From Acanthosepion lycidas (Eukaryota > Mollusca > Cephalopoda > Sepiida > Sepiidae): a stretch of 64,000 bases of DNA. This document shows positions 34,131 to 43,496 of this stretch, piece by piece (the stretch's first letter is position 1; every line of letters starts with the position of its first letter). A program made the position numbers and the translations under genes. Where the stretch lies: the NCBI GenBank assembly GCA_963932145.1, contig OZ010613.1, positions 42,622,778 through 42,686,777 of the forward strand, read 5' to 3'. The notes under the pieces are model-generated. The model was not told the DNA's origin. It saw nothing but the letters and a program-made list of their open reading frames with translations, and searched no databases.

Positions 34131-34481
34131 AAAAGAAAAAGAAAAAAAAAGTCCTTTCAGTATGTAGGTGATCACGACTCTGCACATATTTTTCTTTTTT
34201 ATCTGTCAATTGCCAAACATTCTTGGGAAAGATAATGGATTGGTTCCTGGTTGTCTTCTATATGGTTTGAAATTCAGTATTTTCTTTCTCTCAGACTGAT
34301 TGCCACTCAAAGCTAGAAAGCCCAATCTACCTTGCTATGTAACCCATAGCTAACTTGTATCATAAAATATGACATATCTTGAACTGTTTCCAACTGTGGC
34401 AGATTGACTTTTTTTTCTGTAAGAATTTCAGTTTTGTGATTTTCAGGTCAATACATTTCTGTGAATAACCAGGTTGATGGC

Positions 34482-34484
<3 letters not shown>

Positions 34485-34520
<36 letters not shown>

Positions 34521-34535
34521 TAGAGAGAGAGAGAG
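34485..34535. repeat. (CA)n then (GA)n microsatellite
   Basis: About 33 bases of CA followed by about 18 bases of GA. Confidence 0.9.
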
Positions 34536-34539
34536 AGAG

Positions 34540-34870
34540 TTGCTAAATCAAACTAGATTGCCAGCCAAGGCTAATGAGCATCCATTGGTTGAGAACACAT
34601 GACTATATTAATAGTGCAACCATCGACAGCTTCCAAACAGTTTCATCTACTCTTTCACTGACAAGGCTCAGGTAAACTTGTGTAGTTCTTTAGGCACTTC
34701 CCACCAGTACTATATTTCGGGACTGTCTTTCCAGGATGACATAAAAAAAAACCCTTGACTGGTGAAATTCCAAACTAGGTCTCATGGTTGGAATTCTAAC
34801 ATTCTGCACAAAGACATATGATGCTAAGCTGCAGAGTTATGAGACAGTCACTGTCATTTGTCCCACATAT
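34540..34870 (-). mobile_element. tRNA-derived SINE, minus strand
   Basis: The reverse complement contains CCATGAGACCTAGTTTGGAA (B-box region), GTCATCCTGGAAAGACAGTC and GGGAAGTGCCTAAAGAACT, the order found on the + strand at 16729-17215. Confidence 0.6.
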
Positions 34871-35079
34871 TGGTGATCGATAATGTTTTTTGCTCTTCCG
34901 TATATTTTGTCTTATCCAATGCTTCATTAGCAAGGTGGGTTGGCAATATGACTTATTCTTACTTTAACTTCCTTTAAATTGAGTTTATAGCTGAGGAATT
35001 AACCTCTTGTATGCATATGTGTTTTTAAAAAAAGATACCTTCATATAAATGTTGTAATTTTGATTCATGCTCTTTCTAG

Positions 35080-36211
35080 GATGAACCCATTGCTGTTGAA
35101 GACCAGATGTGGGCAGAGAGCTCCAATATCAGCTTGAGCCAATCAGGTAAAGAGTCCACCTTGATCCAAGAATTAAACTGTGAAAAATCCAAGAATCAAG
35201 CTCTGGATCTTCAGCTCCAAAATCAGTTTCATTTGATGCAGAAGTTTATATCCCTATACCATTCAGATGACACCAGTGATTCCACCAGAGAAGAATTTAA
35301 CGTTGTTTTACATCAGCTTACTGAGCTTATAGATACCCTTTCCAAAAACTATTCTTCTACCTGGTCTCAGCATTTACCAAATTTATTAAAATCTTCCTCT
35401 TTCCAAGACTTTGAGTGCCAGGTTGACTTGTGGCAGAATGACAGAGCTGGCAACAGCATGTCAAGTGAATCTGATAATGACAGTGGTCATCTATTTTCAC
35501 AGATGCAAGAATTGGAACTAAAACTCAAAAACCTTCAATCAGAAAACCAAGATCTCTCAACAGAGATAATCAAATCAAAATCCAATTTCAATGCCCTGTT
35601 AGCTACCAAAGATGAACTTGAGAAGCAGTATCAAGCAGCTGAAGCATCTCAGTTCTCTGTGGCTGAAACGGTTCAGGGTTATGTGGACACTATTCAAGGA
35701 CTAAAAGAAGAGAATGCTAGCTTGTCTGCTTCAATAAGTAATTTGGAGAAGTTGCTCAGTACACAGTCTGAAGAAGCTGGTCATGCACTTGAAACTGAGA
35801 CCTTGTTGAACAATGAGCTCACTCTGCTGAAATCTGAAAAAGATATGCTTAATCTGAGCTTACAGAAGAAGGATGAAGATATTCAGGTTCTGTCTGAAAA
35901 GCTTGAGTTGAGTTATCAGGAAGTGATGAATTTGAAAAACATGAAGAGGACACTGGAGCAGGAATTGACTGGCAGTCAGGATGAAAATGTACAGTTGAAG
36001 GAGCAGCTTGACTTGAGAGCCACTGAAGCTGACCAGCTCAAGGTGGATGAAAAAGTGTTGGCTGAAAAGCTGGCTGCATCCCAGGCAGAGATCAACAGGT
36101 TGAACAGCGAAATTGAATCTGTGATAGATGAGAGCAGTAAACATCAGAAAACAGTGGAAAACGAAATGGTGAAACTGAGGGAAGTCATTGCAGATTATCG
36201 GCAACAAATTG
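35080..36211 (+). CDS. AKAP9: AKAP9-like large exon: linker then long coiled coil
   Basis: The exon is 1,132 nt. It starts in phase 0 after TCTTTCTAG and ends after the first base of a codon before GTGAGT, so the following intron is phase 1. It encodes about 377 residues. The first 130 (DEPIAVEDQMWAESSNISLS onward) are less regular, with Ser/Asn-rich stretches and FHLMQKFISLYHSDD. From about residue 135 the coil is long and unbroken (MQELELKLKNLQSENQDLST onward). The open frame is visible from ATG at 35107, but the exon begins nine codons earlier. The phase-1 end pairs with the phase-1 start at 43497 and restores an Asp codon. Confidence 0.9.
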
Positions 36212-36852
36212 GTGAGTAGAGGTTATTAGAAGTCTGGGGTTTGTTACTGTTCACTTGTAGTGTCAGTGACCTCCAAACTGTTTTTTTTTTTGTTTTTTTT
36301 TTTTAATGCTGTAATGCTATTATATTGTTATATGGACCAGAATAATTTTTCCTTACTATCCTAGCTTCATATATACAGTCCCCTTCAAAAGTAATAGAAG
36401 GGAAAGGTCAATTCATTTGTTTTTGTTGTTCACTGAAGACATTTGGGTTTAAGATCAAAAGATGAATATGAGACAAGAGTTCAAAATTTCAAGTTTTATT
36501 TCCTGGTCTTTACCTTTTAGATGTGTTAAACAGCTTAGGAGATAACACATTTTGTATAAGATCACGCCATTTTTAGGTGAGCAAAAGTAAAGGAACAGAT
36601 AGTCTTAAAGTAAATAACATTTAATATTTGGTTGCATAATTCTTGCTTGCAATAACTGCATCAAGCCTTCATATTTTAATGTAGCCACTGACATCACCAA
36701 ATTGTTGCATTCATTTTTGATGATTTTCCAGTTTTTTCATGCAGCCTCTTTCAGTTCTTGTTTGTTTAAAGAGGTTTTTTCTTTCAGTCTCCTTTTCAGG
36801 AGATGAAATGCATGTTCTATTGGGTTATGGTCTGGTGATTGACTTTGCTAGT

Positions 36853-37095
36853 CTAAAACACTGAATTTTTCTTCACCTGATGAAGTCCTTTGTTGTAGTT
36901 CGCAGTATGTTTTGCATCATTGTCCTGCTGCATGTTAAACTTCCTCCTGATAAGTTTGGAAGCATTTCTCTGTAAATTGGCAGACATAATGTTTCTGTAA
37001 ATTTCTAAATTCATTCTGCTGTTAGCGTCATGAGTTACATCATCAATAAATATGAATGAGCCTGTTCCAGAAGCAGCCATGCAAGCCCAAACCAA
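36853..37095 (-). pseudogene. Tc1-type transposase catalytic fragment
   Basis: The open frame MVWACMAASGTGSFIFIDDV through QQDNDAKHTANYNKGL covers the middle of the DDE domain, with the second catalytic Asp in QQDND. It stops before the third catalytic residue. It belongs to the element at 36376-37957. Confidence 0.78.
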
Positions 37096-37338
37096 GATAC
37101 TACCTCCACTATTCTTTACAGATGAGTTTGTATGCTTTGGACCATAAGCAGATCCTTTCTTTCTTCACATTTTGACCTTTCCATCACTTTGGTAGAGATT
37201 AATTTTGGTCTCATCAGTCCATAAAACTTTTTCCAGAACTTTTGTCACTCATCTCTGTAATTGCTTGCAAATTCCAATTTGGCCTTCCCATTCTTACTGC
37301 TGATGAGTTGTTTACATATAGCCTCTATATTTATGCTA

Positions 37339-37632
37339 TCAAAGTCTTCTTTGAAAGGATAGTGAAAGCTTTACCCCTACACTGTGGAGGTTATTGGTGA
37401 TATCACTGACTGTTGTTTTGGTATTTTTCCTCATAGCACTCACAATGTTTCTGTCATCAACTGCTCTTGTTTTCCTTGGCCGACCTGTTCTATGTCTGTT
37501 GCTCAGTACACCAGTAGTTTCCTTCTTTGCTTGGACATTCCAAGTAGTTGTGTTGGCTATTCCCAATGTTTGTCCAATGGCTATGATTGATTTTCCTTTT
37601 CTCAACTTCAAAATAGCTTGCTTTTCTACCAT
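37339..37632 (-). pseudogene. Tc1-type transposase N-terminal fragment
   Basis: The 97-codon open frame has the two helix-turn-helix regions expected (IIAIGQTLGIANTTTWNV and DRNIVSAMRKNTKTTVSDI) around a GRPRKT hook that contacts DNA. It belongs to the element at 36376-37957. Confidence 0.8.
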
Positions 37633-37964
37633 AGACAGCTTTCTTGTCTTTTTAACAAGAAATGCAGTCTTTACAGGTAAAACCCAAGGCTAAAACCATG
37701 TGTAGTCATTCAGAGTTATTTAATGGTTAAACAGCCAATCTAAAGGGCAACACCTGAGCAACAAGAAAAATCTGTCAGTCATGTGTTCCAGTAGTTTTGC
37801 TCACTTAAAAAAATGGGTGGCTTCTGAACCATGAAATAAAAGATAAAATTCTGAACTTTTGTGTCATCATCATCTTCTGATCATAAACCAACTGTCTTCA
37901 GTGAACAACAAAAACAAAGGAATTGCCCTTACCATTACAATACTTTTGGAGGGATCTATATATA

Positions 37965-39586
37965 CAGTCAATGACAAAATTATTCATACAACCATCAATT
38001 TTGAATATTTTTACTTATTTCTCAGAATGTAATGCTCGTATGATGCTAGGTTTTTTATATGTTTATGAGGACAAAAAAAAAAAAAAAAAAAAAAGAATAT
38101 AAAACTGCAATTTTTAGAACAATATGTTAAATACAACAATTTGACAGGCAAATTATGCAAAATAGGAAAAGACGAAATTATTTGTACAGTATGAAAAATA
38201 GAAAAAAAATTGAACAATTTTCACAATATTAATAGTCAATTGCATGGCCTCTCATCTTTGATGCAATTGTTTTCTAAAGTTTTTGATGAGATTTGAGCAA
38301 GTCTTTTCTTGGATTTTCTTACATTCTCCAATGGTTACACATTCTAATTCCTGAAGTTTTCTTGGTGACTGATGTTTTATTTGAACTTTCAATTCTTGCC
38401 ATAGATTTTCAGTAGGATTCAAATCAGGACTTTTTGAAGGCCATGGCAGAACTGTAATCTTATTTTTTCTGAAGCCACGCAGTCACTGATTTAGATGTAC
38501 ATTTGGGGTCATTATCTTATTAGAAAGTAAATCGCTGACCTAGATGAAGATTTTGCGCTGATAATTGTAGATTTTCATCCAGAATTTTGATAGTCGGCAG
38601 ATTTCATGATTCCTCTTATTGCAAATAACTGTCCAGTCCAGTCCCCCTTGAGCTAAAAAAAAAAAAACAGTCCAAAACATCGTCGATCCACCTCCATGTT
38701 TTAATGTAGCTACTGTGTTCTTTGGGATGAAAGCTTCACTTTTCTTGCGCCAAATTTTCTGTGCATCATTATATCCAAAAAAAGCTCAATTTTTGTTTCA
38801 TCACTCCATAGTACTTGTTCATAAAAGCAATCTTTGTCCAAGAAGGTTTTGGCAAAATTAAACTGAGAAACAACATGACATGCTTCATGAAGAGGGGTTT
38901 GTTGTGGTCTATTTCCATACAATCCATTTCTATGTAAATAATGTTGTATTGTGCAAGTACTTATGCTGATATCCATCATATCTAAACTTTTGGTGATGCC
39001 TTTCAGAACATCTCTTAGGTTTATATTAACCTTGCAATACAGTTCTTGTGCAGTTCTTGGAGGCAGTTTTGGTTTTCTTCCCTGACTAGGCAACTTCTCT
39101 GTTGCACAAAACTGTTTGAAATTTTTTTTATAACAGACTGTACCATAGATCTAGGGATAGCTAACTGGTTTGAAATAGTGCTGTAACTATTTCCTGACTT
39201 GTATAAGTTAATTCTGTTTCAAGTCAATACTTAGCTCCTTTGTCTTCCCTGTCGTGTTAACATAAGAATAACAATGGTGATACTCTGTGCACCATGTAAT
39301 GTTCTTTGCTGGAATCACAAATATTCTAATGAAGAAATACTTTAGAAGGTTTCACTGATAAAATAATTATGTAAATTACTTATACTTACATGAAGCAATC
39401 AATTTAAAACTATTTTCTACTGTACAAATAATTTTGTCTTTTCCTATTTTGCATAATTCATCTTTCAAATTTGTTGTATTTAACCTATTCTAAAAAATTT
39501 TTTATATTCCTTTTTTTTTTTTTTTTTTGTCCTTACTAACATAAAAATGGCATTGGATTCTTAGAAATGGTTAAAAATATTCATTG

Positions 39587-39590
<4 letters not shown>
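37965..39590 (-). mobile_element. Second Tc1-like transposon, directly adjacent, broken
   Basis: It starts CAGTCAATGACAAAATTATT eight bases after the previous element. Inverted repeats exceed 150 bp, with GCAAAATAGGAAAAGAC near 38156 returning inverted near 39440. The right end runs into a (TA)n tract. The minus strand contains GRKPKLPPRTAQELYCKVN, QVLWSDETKIELF (first catalytic Asp) and LPWPSKSPDLNPTENLWQEL (the PSxSPDLNPxEN motif with the last D and E region). The frame is broken after KIELF and again before LPWPS. It belongs to a different Tc1 subfamily from its neighbour. Confidence 0.88.
38710..39093 (-). pseudogene. Tc1-type transposase fragment (N-terminal and first catalytic Asp)
   Basis: A 127-codon open frame begins MPSQGRKPKLPPRT and includes the end of the DNA-binding domain, NGLYGNRPQQTP, and SDETKIELF. 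Intact Tc1 transposases have about 340 residues, so this is a part. The remaining C-terminal motif lies at about 38390-38450 in another frame. Confidence 0.8.

Positions 39591-39627
<37 letters not shown>
39591..39627. repeat. (TA)n microsatellite
   Basis: A 36-base TA tract between the Tc1 element and the next inverted-repeat element. Confidence 0.9.
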
Positions 39628-39630
<3 letters not shown>

Positions 39631-40374
39631 GTTTGAATAAAAACAGACCACGTTAAGGTTCCATGTAATAAATTATTTCACCATAACCCCTTTAACAGGG
39701 CTCTGGATCATCAGACTTTACTTCCGAAAAATGAAAAGAAATCTACACATTTTTGACGGACCTCATCAAGTATACGTAAAATCAACGAAGTGAGGAAGTG
39801 AGGTGGGAAAGAGGATATGAATGTGTCATATGTAGCATTTCAAATTCTTATTTTTAATTTTTAACTCCAATGTGTCGGCTAGATGTTGTTCGAATTTATT
39901 GTGTCTAGTCTCGAGATATAGATGGCTAAGGAGTGGAGGGGTGGAGACCGACTTTAAAGGAAGAAGCTACACTACTTTCACGAGGACAGTTTTTCTTTCA
40001 AATTTTTTAGACGCTGTTAATTCGCGTTACTTTAACGGGCATGTTTGGGAGGTTAGTTTTTTCTGTATCTAAATGTTTAAATAATCTACGAAGAAATTAA
40101 TTTGAAATTCGGTGGTTTTTTGTTATTTTCTATGAAACAGTTGATTAGAAAAATTCACAGATAGTACATTGAAAGAGTAATCTATTTTATATTTAGTAAT
40201 CTTATTAATTAATTTATTTTTATCGTTTATTAATTAGTAAAAAAAAATTGTGTAGATTTCTTTTCATTTTTCATTTTTCGGAAGTAAAGTCTGATGATCC
40301 AGAGCCGTGTTAAAGGGGTTATGGTGAAATAATTTATTACATGGAACCTTAACGTGGTCTGTTTTTATTCAAAC
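39631..40374. mobile_element. Long-inverted-repeat element A, 744 bp
   Basis: The two ends form a near-perfect inverted repeat of about 120 bp (GTTTGAATAAAAACAGACCA through CTTTACTTCCGAAAAATG). The centre has an open frame at 39872-40072 of moderate GC content, but no family is recognised. No transposase is visible. Confidence 0.85.
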
Positions 40375-40456
40375 GTATCTGCTCTGAATTTTACACTGAG
40401 CTCTCCGGATATCATCCTCCTCGGGTCTACCCATACGGATTACCTAAGTTTGCATA

Positions 40457-40461
<5 letters not shown>

Positions 40462-40512
<51 letters not shown>
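40462..40512. repeat. (TA)n microsatellite
   Basis: A 50-base TA tract separating two long-inverted-repeat elements. The short open frame through it is meaningless. Confidence 0.9.
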
Positions 40513-40518
<6 letters not shown>

Positions 40519-41348
40519 AATATTTTTTGTTTAAAAATATGATTCCTTCGCTACATAAGAGTTCTCATGTTTCAAAAACGAGAGCCGAAATCATCCAAAT
40601 AATTAATAAAATTAAGTTGGATTGAGGTGTTTAGTCCTGTTTCATCCTCAAGCGAAATTTTAGGAATAAGCTATCTCTCGGTTTACGTGTATTTTTACAG
40701 AATTTGTTATTGTGGGAGTGGCTAGACTATTTTCCTTCTTTAAGTGGTCAGGGAGTTAATTCTTATCAGTAGATTCATCATCCTCTGAGAGGTTTTGCTA
40801 AGGTTGGGTAGGGTATCTATTTCAAGGCTAATGTTTACGGTCATCCTTTAGTTGGTTCCCAGTGAAGGATATTTTTATGGCGCGTCTACAGTCGTTATGT
40901 GTCTGGAGAATTGTCTTTTATTATTGTCTATCTGATTATCTATTTATTTATTTGTTTATTTAAGTGGGTGTTTAATATACAGATCGCTTTGCATTGAATT
41001 TCAGTTTGTTTTTTTAGTTTTTTTGACGACGACAAAAAGGGTTTTTCCTATTTAAGGGTTTGGCTGAGCTTTTTAGAATTTTACTTAGCTATGTTTTTTT
41101 TTTTTTTTTTTTTTTTTATGCTAATTATCTAATGCGAAAGTCTGTTGGTGTCGGCAAAAAACCGTTAACTCCTATCCGAGAGATAGCTTATTCCTAAAAT
41201 TTCGCTTGAGGATGAAACGGTACTAAACACCTCAATCCAACTTAATTTTATTAATTATTTGGATGATTTCGGCTCTTGTTTTTGAAACATGAGAACTCTT
41301 ATGTAGCGAAGGAATCATATTTTTAAACAAAAAATATTATTATAATAT
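40510..41348. mobile_element. Long-inverted-repeat element B, ~840 bp
   Basis: The arms, about 174 bp (40510-40683 and 41176-41348), are nearly identical in reverse complement and include GATTCCTTCGCTACATAAGA and TCATCCTCAAGCGAAATTT. The centre has no recognisable coding. No target duplication could be read because both flanks are TA-rich. Confidence 0.88.
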
Positions 41349-41460
41349 AAGCTCTACTTCTGTATGGAGCACTGTTTTTTAAAAATAAAAACAAAAATAC
41401 TAAGGAACCCCGGATTATGCACCCAACGTGTTCTTTTCTATTTTCTGCATACCTGCACAA

Positions 41461-41461
<1 letters not shown>

Positions 41462-41497
<36 letters not shown>
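41462..41497. repeat. (TA)n microsatellite
   Basis: A 35-base TA tract. Confidence 0.9.
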
Positions 41498-41500
<3 letters not shown>

Positions 41501-41944
41501 TGTGCTTAAAAAAAAAATATATATAATGTTGTTTTTTGCCAAAAAAAATTCTCACAAACATGTTTTGTTAAATTTATATGGACTATTTCTATTTATCAAT
41601 TTGTTTATATTAATATTATATTAATAGAAAACACACAGACCCACACATAATTATTTCTGTTTGACCGTTTATATGATGTCATCTTGAGTGACTTGAAATT
41701 GGTTCCATCGGACATGAGAATGCTGGAATTAAAAAAAACAGTTGCATATTCACAGAACAATCTTTGAAAATGAATGTAGCAACATTCAAAAGCACCCTGG
41801 GGAAGGGATAATATAAAATAAATATGAACTTTGGCAAATTTACTGATAACACAAAATAAAAGATTGATAGACAGAACATCCCCATATGACTTACACAAAC
41901 ATGTTTGAGAGAATTATTGCTTCCAAAATACACCACACACACAC

Positions 41945-42135
41945 ACATGATCATCTACACACTGTTTCTGCTGTATCACAGCTCCTTAGTGTGGCTAGAC
42001 GTCCGACTGCTTTAAGCCAGGATTGAAACCTGACTGATTTGACATCAGTCAGATATCTTACTCTAGGGCCATCATTGCACGGCAGAAAGGAAGAGAATTT
42101 TAACTTACAAAATACACCAGCAGCTCGGAGAACTC

Positions 42136-42184
<49 letters not shown>

Positions 42185-42185
42185 T
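41945..42185 (-). mobile_element. tRNA-derived SINE head, minus strand, with (TA)n/(CA)n border
   Basis: The reverse complement reads GTGCAATGATGGCCCTAGAG (A-box side) and CAGGTTTCAATCCTGGC (B box), then GTCGGACGTCTAGCC. It is related to 19010-19145. A TA/CA microsatellite lies at 42136-42180. Confidence 0.6.
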
Positions 42186-42274
42186 ATAAGAGCTCTCTTT
42201 AAATACTTTTAGAAAGAGCTTTTACTATATATAAAAAAAATAACATTTTTTTTTTTCATCTACCCATTAATATA

Positions 42275-42440
42275 AAAAAAATAAAATGAATTGCTAAGTC
42301 TACCTCCAGGAAAGTTGGTTCACTCTGTCGTGTGAGAAAATTTTTCTAGCCAGAATTTATCATACACATTGATAGGTCTACCATTCATCCGTGCATTGAA
42401 TATTATTGTTACATCTGGTCTAGTGCTTCTGGAACTAAAA
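42275..42440 (+). mobile_element. LINE RT fragment
   Basis: The readings AKSTSRKVGSLCRVRKFF and HPCIEYYCYIWS match the RT thumb region of the LINE at 48650-49690 (SAARKVASLCCAR, YPCFEYCCHIWS). Confidence 0.7.
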
Positions 42441-42740
42441 GTTCACAACTATCCACTTTTTCTTTTTCTTTATTTAAAGAAAATGACACATGTACATTCT
42501 TTAAATGAGTAATTGAGCTTTGTTTTATGAAAACAATTTTTCCTGTGGCCAAATCAGTAACTGTAGGATTGGTTTCTTTAATGAGAAAAAGGATACAGGT
42601 TTGATTCCTGTTAGGAGTCACATTTATCTTTTAGTATAACTTTTTGATCTTGGCCAGTTGATATTAATTTCTCTGTTTAAAAGAAAATCAGAGATAGCAA
42701 CTCAGACCTGTATACCCACTAAAAATAACATTTATAGTAA

Positions 42741-43429
42741 TCATACTTATTATAAAACCCAGGTTGTGTGTGTCTGTACATTTATATATTGGATCAGATT
42801 TCCTACATTTTTCAACCGATTTCAACTAAACTTCACGGTACTACATAAAATTACCTTGCGGTCGTTCTGACAGCCCCCCAAAATTGGAAAAACACAATTG
42901 TTTTTGCACAAAATCAATTTGAAAGCATGATTAAGAGGCATCGCTGTTGCGAGAATGAAAAGGGGACAACTCATATCGAGTTGTACTTATTATAAAACCC
43001 AGGTTGTTTGTGTGTGTGTGTGTTCGTTTATATATGGGATCAGATTTCCTACATTTTTCAACAGATTTCATCAAAACTTCACTTTTTTTTTTTTTTTTGC
43101 AGGTAGTGTTTCTTATTTTCTTGCACACTTTTTTCTTTATTTTTACATTCAGAATGCTTTAAAAATTCCATTTACAAGACAATTGTTTATAATAAAATTC
43201 TATTCAATCTGTAGACTCGTAACAATTGAAAACAATGTTTTTGTTTCAGTTTAGGTTTGACCAATTCGTATAAATAAAAACAAAACAAAAAAAAACTAAT
43301 TCAGACATGTGTGTCCGTCAACCTTAAATAATAATCTTTGTCAATTTTATTTTTCAGTCTTTATGATGGTCGATACTTGATCTATCTCTTACTGTTACAT
43401 CCCCGGGCAACGCCGGGCTCTACTGCTAG
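42741..43429 (+). mobile_element. Non-autonomous Helitron, ~690 bp, with internally repeated 5' end
   Basis: It starts TCATACTTATTATAAAACCC after an A and ends CCCCGGGCAACGCCGGGCTC TACTGCTAG before a T. This shows the Helitron CTAG end and the GC-rich hairpin (CCCGG ... CCGGG). The 5' start TACTTATTATAAAACCCAGG recurs at 42984, so the element contains either two joined 5' ends or one Helitron inside another. It lies 67 bp before the giant exon. Confidence 0.85.
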
Positions 43430-43496
43430 TAAGAAATAAAATGATGTAATTTGATTGCAGCAAGTAGCACTTACAGTGTTCTCTGGTTATTTTCAG

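Larger units (their letters stand above)
36376..37957 (-). mobile_element. Tc1-like transposon with broken transposase
   Basis: The ends form inverted repeats of about 130 bp (CAGTCCCCTTCAAAAGTAAT at left, CCAAAAGTATTG in reverse at right) between TA-rich flanks. The minus strand encodes a Tc1-type transposase: MVEKQAILKLRKGKSIIAIG with helix-turn-helix and GRPRKT (37632-37339), WTDETKINLY with the first catalytic Asp near 37215, VWACMAASGTGSF, and QQDNDAKHTA with the second Asp near 36940. At least one in-frame stop precedes VWACM, and the frame around the last catalytic residue is not intact, so it is inactive. Confidence 0.88.

Noticed and set aside
40354..40542. Open frames through (TA)n tracts here and at 17079-17264, 41364-41624, 53419-53685 and 55167-55421
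   Set aside because: They encode only alternating Tyr-Ile runs produced by the microsatellites.
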